From Isoetes taiwanensis (Eukaryota; Streptophyta; Lycopodiopsida; Isoetales; Isoetaceae), in the NCBI GenBank assembly GCA_021234155.1, contig JAJEKV010000097.1, positions 1,802,001-1,866,000 on the forward strand: 64,000 bases of DNA, read 5' to 3'. Below are positions 55,180 through 64,000 of this stretch, in pieces. Numbering within the stretch: the stretch's first letter is position 1; each line of letters starts with the position of its first letter. Position numbers and translations under genes: made by a program. Under the pieces are notes generated by a model. That model was not told where the DNA came from, ran no database searches, and was given only the letters and a program-made list of their open reading frames with translations.

Positions 55180-57099
55180 AGGATCTAACAAAATTCTTGT
55201 TGTAATTATAAAGCAAAGTCCTAGACAAACTCAAGAAATTACCTACAACTATTCGAGATCTTTGCCATTGCCATATGAAAACAAATAATAGATAGCTACA
55301 ACAAAAATAGCCCATTATGGACCATTTAATTATATAATATTTTTAACCTTTATAGGGAATGAGATGCTGCCGCATGGCGAAGCTCTTGGCAAGGAAGCGG
55401 CTATGGCACAAGGAAGTGGGGTGACTTCAGAAATGCAGGCTCCGACTTTATATGGCATTAAGGTTCAAACGTTGTGGAAAATGTATTTTGTAATCTAAGA
55501 TTTCCAATGGTTTTAGGTAAGTATTGGTATGTTTATACGTAGAAAGCTGATGGTGGATAGTGGAATCTGATACTTAATATAGAAGGAAACCTAGGGTTTA
55601 TCATGTGAAAGCGATTAGAGCGGGGATTTGGGCTGTGGCGCCTGGCCACATGGCGTGTTGTGCGATGGCGACGGCATGTCCATCGGTTGGTTGTGTTTTT
55701 CGTTTTCTTCTTGCACGGCTCGGTTCTTTTTTGATGTTAAAGGAATAGCCAAATTTTATTGAAGATTTCTCAAGTAACAGCGGCAATAACAGCATCGTAT
55801 GTTTGGTCCAGTTGCCAAAAATAGGGGCGACGTTTCCAAATGCAAGCTTGCAGAAATACTCATCACAGGCATTCTCATGTTTGTGGTTGCCGCTGTGCCA
55901 CCGATTCACGAGCAGTAGGTCCCCACAGCCAAGAAGAGGTCCAAAACATAGCCCAAAACGGTGGAACTAGATTGATTTTTCTGGATCCAGGTGGGCGAAT
56001 TCGCAGGATTAGCTGTAGATGCGCAGTGGCATGAAATGCCATTTTTGCAGAGTAATTCGAACCTGAAGTTTGTTAGGTTTGGACATTATATTATTTGCAT
56101 AATTTAAGCCTCTTTCATATTTACTGGCAGGCCCATTTCTGCCGCGTCTATGAGCCCTGCAAGATCTTTAGGTTTGACAGTGGTATCAAATAGATATGAG
56201 TCTCTGTGAATCTACATTTCAAACCCCCGATTGGAGCGCTAATCGATGTGTTAGGCGATGTGATATGTAGTATTATAGAGCTTGGGTTTACATTGATCAA
56301 GAAGTAGATTCTTGGGTTTCAAAAGATATGTAGCCCTTAGCACAAATACTTGCTCCAGAGAATGATACAGAAGATAATCATTTCAAGCTTTTGGCCACTG
56401 CATTTTTCGGCTATGGCTGACAGGTTTTTGTTCTATTGTTGCAAGGCTTGGGTCCGTTAATCTGCTTCGTATGTTAGTTTGATTTGAGCTTTGGTGTGTC
56501 ACATTAAGCTTTCCACATTGCTTGCAACAGGTGAGAGGGATTCTGCAGCGAAATATATGTAGTAAGCATTTTCTTATATTGTTATGTCCCTGTGCCTTTG
56601 TTGCAGGGTTCTGTGAGTGAAACACATTCAAGTGTCTGCCGAATGTGCCTGAGGCTTTTGTACTTGGTATTATCTTATATTATTATATATATCTGTGTAG
56701 TTTTCTTGCATGGTTATTCATGGCAACTGCTCTGCAGAGACCAAGCAGATGCCATTGAACATTTGAATTTCATCCGGATGGAACCTGCATTCGGTGGAGG
56801 AGAAGAGCGGAGGAGAAGAGGCCCTCATGTACAATAGGGCTTGTTTTGCATCATTCTGAGTACGCCATATGTGTACTGCTGATATGAAGAAGTTTGTTTT
56901 CAAGGAAGTTTGTTTTCAGGTGCTGCCTACTGTGGCAAGAGGTTCAAAGCCTCTTAGGAAGCGTTATGTGAAAGCAATACTGTTATTGAATGTTAACTAG
57001 ATCATACATATTTTGACCTCCATATTGACTTGCAACAATGGTTACATAATCATATGCTGAGACCACAGATGTTACATAATCATTTGAAGACCACAGATG
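55180..57099. other. No gene recognised
   Basis: Short frames only (102 codons minus at 55601-55909; 81 codons plus at 56592-56837), not recognised. Composition is less AT-rich than the ends of the insert. Confidence 0.4.
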
Positions 57100-57660
57100 C
57101 AGCGAAACTTGCTGAAAGCCCAAGCCATGCGTTTAAGAAAGGCTATAAGAAAGATATTTTTGTGTTAAATATGGCTCACTTGCAGAGGCATGAAATGTTT
57201 TTGACAAGATGCCACTCCGAGATGTTGTTACATCACTAGTTTCAGGATATGCAGAAAATGGATTTGGCATGGAAGCATTGAATGGTTTCAATCAGAAGAA
57301 ACTAAACAGAAAATCTCCAAATGCTGTCACTTTTGCTTGCTGCTTGAAAGCTTGTGCAGTATGGGAGAAATAGACAGGGGCTGAGCATGCATAAGCAAGT
57401 TATTAATATATGGGAATGGAAAGAGATCCTCTTGTTGGCAACATGCTGGTTGACATGTATGCCAAATGCAGTCTGCTGGTTGAAGCAAAGGAAGTCTTTG
57501 ACTCGCTGCCAAGTCGGGATGTTATTTTCGAAATAATCTCATGGTATACAGAAAATGGGCCTGCAGTAGAAGCTTGGGATTCTTTGATCAAATCAAGCTG
57601 ATGGCATTCTCCCAAATGTAGTCACTTTCGTTTGTGCTTATAACAGTAAATATCCATTGG
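57100..57660 (+). pseudogene. Pentatricopeptide repeat (PPR, PLS-type) gene fragment
   Basis: Degenerate PPR motifs in changing frames: HAFKKGYKKDIFVLN, then KMPLRDVVTSLVSGYAENGF, NAVTFACCLKACA, KRDP-like ERDPLVGNMLVDMYAKCSLL and EAKEVFDSLPSRDVI. This is the family pattern of organelle-targeted RNA-editing/processing factors, here about two and a half repeats without E/DYW ends. At least two frame breaks and a stop (GAGAAATAG near 57369) rule out function. Similar wording is abundant in ferns and lycophytes (recollection, not searched). Confidence 0.8.
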
Positions 57661-58862
57661 ATTGGGGTGAAACTCTGTGGATATGTCAGTTTTTTCTAGA
57701 GGAAGATGGATAAGGCAGAGATGAACGGGCAGCAAAATGCGTTACAGATGCTTGGTAAGTGCATTTACAAGGTTTTGAAAAATAACTTTTAGTTATTTGC
57801 TTATGGGTTTTGCATTTGTTTTTAGAGTTTTTTAATGAAACTAGTTCATTTTTGAACCGAACAGGAGAAGCCCAATTTGTCTATAATCAAGAGGGGGATA
57901 GGCCAAGGATGTATTGGAAGATTGATTTATCGAAGAAACCCTGATATTTTCGGAAGGGTGAGGCTATTGCCATTACACATCTGGTGTTATACATCAAATC
58001 TTGTTTTTAAATAAAAAATATTCAGTTTGAGCCCTGTGCTTTTTTAGACCTTGTGCTCCAAATGTTGTCTTCTATCTCCTCTAATTAAAAGCAACGAGTC
58101 ATCAAAGTAATATTGTCTTATACAATGAAATCTTCAATAATCATTACATACAACATCATAGTTTGTAATCAAACATGTTCTAAAGCATTTAAGTTTATTG
58201 TGCTAATATATTGTGGTCAAATATCATGCTCCGATATCATATGACAAAATTTTACACATGAAGCACTATTAAATATCATATATATGATTGCAAAATCTTA
58301 TCGATTAACTATTTGAAATCATAGGAAAAAAGTCAAACAGATTTAAACCATGGCAATTTGCCACGTTATATGTTGTCCATCAATTACTACAAAATATCAC
58401 CCATTTTAAATTGCTAGAAAAACTAACTAAAATAATTATGTTATATTACCATGGAGAAAAATAGGGTGAAAAAAATGATATTAGCATATCTAAACCAAGT
58501 ACATTTACCATATTGTGTATTCGTAATTAATCACTATAAAACACCATGAAAATTAACTACTGTAAAGCATCATGATAATTATGCGCTTAAAATTACCATG
58601 TCAATATACTGCAGAATATAGATGTGATCAAATACCAGTCTACGAAACTGGACATACTAAACAATAGTACATATCATATAGTTTAAGTTGTTACAAAGAC
58701 CAATTAAGTTTTCCATGTTCCAGTACCATGTCATAAAACAATGTTAGCTTACCACCTTAGAAAAATATGTTGATGAACCATATTAGATAACTAGACATGG
58801 TTTGTAAACTTTTGAACCCACTAACATGTACTGATTTATGGATTTAATTTTCACCAACAAAC
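57661..58862. other. AT-rich end of the insert, no gene
   Basis: Strongly AT-rich from 57990, with repeated short words (accatg, catcatag, aaccatgg, atcatat) but no clean period. Confidence 0.5.
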
Positions 58863-58935
58863 CATGGAAAATAAATCATATTGGTTCAATTTTGGGGGCC
58901 TTGTGATACAATGGGCTAGTACAATCATTACTAGG

Positions 58936-59955
58936 AGACAAGTCACATGCTCACATACACCACAACAAAATGGGGTCTTAGAATGGAAAAATAGGTCCAT
59001 CCTAAATGTTGTAAGATCAATGATCAAACATGCTGGATTACCTAATTTTTTTGTGGGAAGAGGCAGTCAAGCTTGCGGTAACTATTTAAAACAAACTATT
59101 CTCTAAAAGTATCAATGGAAAAACTCCAGATGAATTGTGGTATGGGAACAAACCAAGTTATGACAAATTCAAGGTACATAGTTGTCTTGCCTATGTACAT
59201 AGTCCAGAAGAGAATCGAAGAAAGCTAGATGATAGAGCTTTAGAATGTTATTTAATAGGCTATGATGAGCAGTCCAGGGGATACCAGCTATATGAATCCT
59301 TAACAAAAAAGATCATTACAAGCAGAGATGTATCTTTTGTGGAGAATATGTTCTACAAAGATAGGGAAGCAGCTAATACGGGTTTGAAGATGAATAAGCC
59401 AAGTGAAAATGATAAGGAAATTATGTTTATCGATTTAGACAATGATGAACCAAAGGAAATGCATCTTGTTGTTGGAAAGAATATTGAAGATGTTGATATG
59501 ACAGATTCTGACAGCCCTAGTAAAACTGATACCCCTGAAATAAATCCAAAAAAGCCTCCAAAGAAATTGAGAAAAACTGAAGCAGAAAGGTTGTTAGAAG
59601 AAACTAGAATTGACATTAACAAGTTTGGACTGTGAGAGAAGGTAAAAGCAAAAGGTTGAATACCTTAGAAGATCTAGATGCTGAGCTTAATGCCATAATG
59701 GCAATTATTGAACCAAATATTCCCATTAGTTATGAAGAAGCTATCAATAATGCAGAAGCTACAAAGTGGAAACATGCTATGGAGGAGGAAATAAATGCGT
59801 TCAAGAGAATTGTCACATATGAGGAGGTTAAAAAACTAGAGGGCAAAAACATTGTGGATAATAAGTGGATATTTAAAATCAAATTTGGAACTAATGGCAA
59901 ATCAAAGTTATATAAAGCTAGACTTATAGCAAATCAAAGTTATATAAACCTATAG
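58936..59955 (+). pseudogene. Copia element, integrase C-terminal part and RT start (right of insert)
   Basis: Resumes the Copia polyprotein: QVTCSHTPQQNGVLEWKNRS, NVVRSMIKHAGLPNFF, SINGKTPDELWYGNKPSYDK, LAYVHSPEENRRKLDDRALE and LIGYDEQSRGYQLYESLTKK, then an acidic linker and, after a stop at 59633-59635 and a frame shift, the RT N-terminus: ATKWKHAMEEEINAFKRIVT, NIVDNKWIFKIKFGTNGKSK, LYKARLIANQ. A short frame break occurs at 59104. The RT core including its YVDD box is deleted. Confidence 0.87.
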
Positions 59956-60095
59956 TCAAATTAGCAAGCATTAGAATGCAAAAAAAGAAAATATCAGTTG
60001 AACATGTAAGCACACAGGAACGGGTTGCAAACATACTAACTAAAGCATTGCCACATATTAAGTTTGACAAATTTAAAACCATGTTGTGAGTTCAA
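59956..60095 (+). pseudogene. Copia RNase H C-terminal end
   Basis: ISVEHVSTQERVANILTKAL then PHIKFDKFKTML is the last motif of Copia polyproteins. It follows the RT start after a deletion of roughly 1.5 kb of family sequence. Deletion edge: gcaaatcaaagttatataaa occurs at 59897 and 59929. Confidence 0.8.
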
Positions 60096-61879
60096 GGCAA
60101 ATTATAAACATGTTTATATTATGGCATGCAGGAGAAATGCTGTTAAATGATCATGCCATAATATTCATGGCAATGTTCCTAAGGTTAAATACTAGACCTA
60201 ATTTTAGTGGTCTAGATAATAAGGGTTCTAAGGTTCAATTTTCTCAAGCCAGAACATTAGCCCATTAAGAAAGTTAGAACATTCACGTATTTCCTTAGTT
60301 GATTATATAAGGTGCCTCGTTTTATATGTCGTCTTAAATGTATTCCAAAAACAATGTCATGTCATCTTTGATAGGACGAACTCCGGACATGTACAGAGCC
60401 TAACTTTTGTCAAATAGGCATTTATGGATAATCGTTGTATTACAACAATGATAGGTTTGCAGAAAAAATATTAAATAAACCTCCATCATAGTATCTCAAC
60501 AATATTGATAATTTGAATTCTTCTTCCATATTCCATCAACTATGGCAATTAAAACTAGGCATCTAGTGTAGGGTAAATTTTAACGGCCGTAAATGTTTTT
60601 CTATTCAAATTAAGGTTGGCTAAACCTATGAAAAACAAAAGTTCTTTGATTTTTTTCTTGGCGAATTTTGATAAAATAAAGCCCTTTAGTTATCTTCCCA
60701 CTTGGCTAAAATGTAAAATTTATATGACATAAAATTTTGATGTTGGCGAATTTTTCCTGGTTCCCAGCTAAAGTGCAACTATTTAACTTCAAACCTTGAG
60801 CATTGATTAGTACATGAATGACATTGATTCAATATGCTTCTTTTACAAAATGATAACAAAGTTGTTCAAAATACAATTCATAAGGAACAAACAATACCGT
60901 TTGAAGGAACATGCATGTTTAAGTTGGGGCCAAATGCATCCAAATGGTGAATTTGGTGATGAAGCCCTTTAGGGTCAACAATTTCAAGAAGAGATCACTA
61001 TTATTTAAAGCTTAAAATGTGCATCATATAACATTCTTCATAGCATTTAACCTAAACAACTTATAGATACAAATTGAAAATATGATTGAGGTAGATAATG
61101 GCAATTCCTAAATGAAAGAGATCCCCGATTAGAATTGGCATGGCTATTTGAATTGATGAGGGTTCCCCTAATCAACTTTAGAGAAGGCGATTCAGTACAC
61201 CATGCAACAAACAATCCCGGCTAAACTCTAAGCGTTCAGAATTTGGCCCCTTTTGGAGTGGCTAAATTATGCTTTTTCTAAAAAAATTGCCTTTATAAAC
61301 ATTAGCCATGAAATTTGACTAAAGGTCTAAAAATCGCCATTTGGCGAATTTTAGCCACTCTTTATTACCCTGATCTAGTGTTATGTAGCTCATGTCATGA
61401 CTGCAGAGCAAAGTGGAGCATTGTCACTAAATCCTAGATTCTGAAACAGAATAGGAATATAGAATAAAATTGTGTTCATCTCTGTCAATTCTTGAAATGA
61501 GGGATTAAGAGGCACATGACTAGTTGAGGATGATCTCTTCGCTTGAAGTTATCGTGAAGTGATTCTTGTTGTGCAATAGCAAGATCGCTTGCTTCAGCTA
61601 TGTCATCTGCACATTCTAGCAGTCCCATAGTTGGTAATGTTAGCTGCAAGTATTCCAATGCAAGTAGCCAATTAAAACATTAAAACATCAAAATCTAGGG
61701 ATAAAAGTGACAAAATCAATGAGATAATGGAACAAATTAATTATGCAAATGTCCAGGACCTGTTTATAGTTAGTTTGCAAATCATGGCAAATCAAAATGT
61801 GTTTGGGGGAGGGCCTAAAACCCTTCTTTCAAAATGTGGCATGAGCAATTAGAGCATACTCATGCTAACAATTTCAGTT
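60096..61879. other. Possible Copia 3' LTR start, then no recognised feature
   Basis: A purine run (caggagaaatgc) followed by tgttaaatgatcatgcc at about 60140 could be polypurine tract and LTR start, with a TATA-like tatataagg at 60304; no matching 5' LTR was seen to confirm it. 60600-61380 contains ggctaaa/tagccac/ggcgaatttt words similar to 15704-16340. Confidence 0.3.
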
Positions 61880-62330
61880 TTATGATCAAACAAGGACAGA
61901 TTATTGTAGAAAAAGATAAGGAAAATAATTTTCATTATGTTGGCTCTCTAAAGGCAAAGCATGCAGATTACCTTTTCTAAAGAAGGAAAAAAGGGCCAAA
62001 AAAAAAATTGAACTTGTGCACAGTGATCTTTGTGGACCCTTGAATGTCAGACCATATATGGATAAAGATATTTTACTACATTCACTAACAATTTTTCCAG
62101 GAAAACAAAATGCTATACACCAAGGACAGCATCAAGCTTTTGAGGCATTCAAATTGTTCCAAGCTGAAGTTGAAAATAAACAAGTAAGAAAATAGTGTTT
62201 CAGAACTGACAAAGGTGGGGAATTCATGTCTGATAGGTTTAATAGTTATTGTTCTCAAAATGGAATAAGGAGTCAGATACATCACAACAAAATGGGGTCC
62301 CAGAACGGAAAAACAATGTAAGATCAATGT
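61880..62330 (+). pseudogene. Second Copia integrase fragment (copy of 50575-50968, without the insert)
   Basis: atgatcaaacaaggacagat..., about 90% like 50575-50968, with several indels that break the frame. After aatggaataagg it continues with agtcagatacatcacaacaa, aatggggtcccagaacgg, i.e. the integrase region that in the first copy lies beyond the 8-kb insert (with a short deletion). Ends at gtaagatcaatg. Confidence 0.82.
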
Positions 62331-62995
62331 TTCTTGTTTCCCTTTGTTCATAATTCATGACCAGGAAGTCTTTAAGCTAAGTCTTTCATTTGGTTCTAGA
62401 AGCGGTCTTTTCATCTGCAAACCCTTTATTTTCCATTCTTTCCTTTTTTTCTTTCTTGATGTTTGTTGACTTTTTTTTCTCTTTTTATCTTGTCTTGCAT
62501 CTCGTCTTTTCTTTTCTCGCTAGATTTCCTGCCATCTACCATTGCACCTAAGGTTTATAAGGTGGAGTGTTCCTCTTCTTTCGGCCATATAATGTTGTTG
62601 TTTTTGCTAGAAGAGTCTTCCCAATAATGCAATGGTTTTATGGCAACATAGAACCGCCGTTCTTGGAGAAGACATGCCTTTTTTGGAACGTCTATTTTTT
62701 CCATAAGATCCTTTTTACAGGTTATATATCTCATTAGCTCTAGGTTTTCATCATCGGCCTTCCTCTTGAGTGTTCCATCTTTTTGTGTTTGTCTTACTAC
62801 TTTCCCACCTTCCCATGCCCTTTTGTAATATACTTGGAATGTGTGGTCTTTTTTCCTCGTCTTGTTTGTTTATGTTTCCTTCATTTGTAATTTATGGGCG
62901 GATGTTCTTCCCTGCCTTAATTGCATTTGATTCCCGTGACCTATTGGTCTCCGTGGACGTTAAAAAAACTATTCTATTCTATTCTATTCTTTCAT
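62331..62995 (+). mobile_element. Pyrimidine-rich segment ending in 55-bp motif and (TATTC)n tail
   Basis: Begins where the second Copia fragment breaks off and ends gacctattggtctccgtgga, cgttaaaaaaactattctat and further TATTC units. The tail region matches the left end of the 8-kb insert in inverted orientation. The body is T/C-rich and non-coding. Possibly a non-autonomous retroposon with a pentamer tail; it could also be a shared sequence of another kind. Confidence 0.45.
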
Positions 62996-63130
62996 CTAGG
63001 CAGATATTCTTCCCCACTCTGTTTTCTGTGTTGAGTTGTTTGGACGGATGTTCTTCCCCGCACTAGTTTGCAGATGTCATTCCTGGCTAGCCGGATGTTC
63101 TTCCTCGTCCATTCGCTTATGCTCATTTTA
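62996..63130. repeat. Short repeats of a 'gatgttcttcccc' motif
   Basis: gatattcttccccactc, gatgttcttccccgcac and gatgttcttcctcgtcc recur within about 110 bases next to the LTR. The same word occurs at about 62900. Confidence 0.6.
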
Positions 63131-64000
63131 TGTGATGCTCCCAGAATATATACGACCCTCGGACGTATACATACGGGGACTTTCCCCTCCCATGGCGATC
63201 ATCTCACCATGAGCAGGGCCCTCCGTCTGTTTCGGGCCATCTATGAAATGAGGCCCGAAGAAGGACACGAAGGGGTCATTCGGCCCACGCCTTCAATGGG
63301 ACTCCTACGTCGCGGAAGCATGAATACAAGGGTTAGCACACAGCACGAATATACATAAATAACCACCACGAAGGGTGGCGCATCCATCCAAAATACCAAC
63401 GGCATAGAATATGCATCTAATCCTAAGAAAACGCCCAAAACCGGGTTCTACCCCCTCGGACTCCAAAGAGGATCGATCGGATGGTTTGGGCCTCAAGAGA
63501 TCAGCGCACCGAAGTCTTGGCATGGCGCTATTGGCATAGAACATCGGCTAGGGTTGTCCACTCCATCCGCCCCTCCCTCATGCACACTTTGCGGATGGGT
63601 CAATTCATGCTATGGCTTCGCTATAGCCTTACGGAGACGCAGTTCAAGGGATCACCCTTTTGAGCCTACTCCAGGTTCATGGCGCCTGGTCCGATGAGGC
63701 GGTCTGGGAAGCGCCCCTTCCGGAATCACAAAGTGGTTCCATGGGTGAGCTAGAGAATAATGCGCGCATCATCACCCCCGCATCCGCATCTCAGACTTAC
63801 TCACCCTAAATCTACTCAAAGTGCAAGGTGCTCCATACGGATCACACCTCTACACCCAGGGAGTGTCGGGGACCCATACCCGCCCTCTATGTGACCGGCT
63901 ATCCTAGCCTAGCCCAGAGGGAGGAGTCTCGGGAGCCTTGTATGCTCGTGCAAGACCCCACCCCTCATGTCACCACTGTGTTCCTTGTCTGGTGCTAAGC
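63131..64000 (-). mobile_element. LTR related to 10682-11345, running off the right edge
   Basis: Starts TGTGATGCTCCC and shares ordered blocks with the LTR at 10682 (gggccctccgtctg, acacgaag, gcatccatcc, ggctagg(g/a)ttg, ccatccg). GC-richer than its surroundings. No primer-binding site stands next to its left end (aaaatgagcat on the minus strand), so this end is probably an outer (3') end of a minus-oriented element or a solo LTR. Frames at 63068-63663 lie in the LTR and are spurious. Confidence 0.65.

Larger units (their letters stand above)
50969..58935. mobile_element. ~8-kb insert interrupting the Copia integrase gene
   Basis: Left junction: ...gaataagg|aatagaatag; right junction: ...actagg|agacaagtcac. 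Removing the interval joins NGIR to RQVTCSHTPQQNGV, the uninterrupted integrase order, and a second Copia copy (62262) is continuous here, so this is an insertion. The left end carries a (GAATA)n tract and a 55-bp motif shared, inverted, with 62937-62990. Both end regions (50990-51650 and 57990-58900) are AT-rich with repeated catcat(t)agtttgtaa-type motifs. The interior holds unidentified exon-like pieces and a PPR pseudogene. No transposase or RT was recognised; the element class is unknown. Confidence 0.55.

Noticed and set aside
63068-63663. Several 60-96-codon ORFs on both strands
   Set aside because: They lie in an LTR shared with 10682-11345, where the frames are not conserved.

Overview
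The window is nuclear DNA of a land plant. The evidence is one intact 22-exon plant-type gene with GT-AG introns (VPS33), plant-type hAT, CACTA, L1-LINE, Gypsy/chromovirus and Copia remains, a degraded PLS-type pentatricopeptide (PPR) gene, and short insertions of mitochondrial 26S rRNA and plastid ndhE DNA. AT-rich, TE-dominated DNA, the PPR wording and a chromovirus resembling the Tcn1-like group (known from fungi and seed-free plants) suggest a seed-free plant, perhaps a fern; that is inference.

Layout. 1-2024: degraded hAT transposase (minus) running off the left edge. 3188-3347: tRNA-derived SINE with a poly-A tail. 8118-9610: broken exons of an MFS transporter and a nucleobase-ascorbate-transporter-like gene. 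10669-11345: LTR with adjoining primer-binding site (minus); a relative fills 63131-64000. 12585-15112: a 150-bp direct repeat pair, a tRNA-like element and three families of tandem repeats. 16785-17194: CACTA-type terminus and two hairpins. 17760-17945: mitochondrial rRNA fragment. 19321-19405: plastid ndhE fragment. 20238-26453: complete VPS33 gene (minus, 598 aa), the only gene here that looks functional.

27346-50500 is a nested retroelement mosaic. A block of 5-5.8 kb occurs twice (27346-33108 and 44404-49428). Each copy starts with the tail of a chromovirus pol gene and its 3' LTR; the LTR has a perfect four-module heat-shock element upstream of a TATA box. Between the copies lies the chromovirus body (gag, protease and start of RT at 34901-36905; integrase end and chromodomain at 43524-44470). 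Its RT/RNase H/integrase core is replaced by an L1-type LINE in the opposite orientation (36906-43520). That LINE carries ORF1, an endonuclease/RT ORF2, and upstream a series of related short ORFs, the last of which overlaps ORF1 as TGATG. A second LINE fragment (49640-50240, plus) follows.

50575-60095 is a Copia element whose integrase gene is interrupted by about 8 kb (50969-58935) of unrelated DNA. This insert contains AT-rich repeats, unidentified exon-like pieces and a PPR pseudogene. A second, differently broken Copia copy (61880-62330) lacks the insert and serves as an empty-site reference. A 55-bp motif plus a (TATTC)n tail marks the left edge of the insert and recurs inverted at 62937-62990.

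No functional tRNA gene, no CRISPR array and no bacterial-style operon was seen. Exon boundaries were placed by eye from splice consensus, reading frame and family resemblance.
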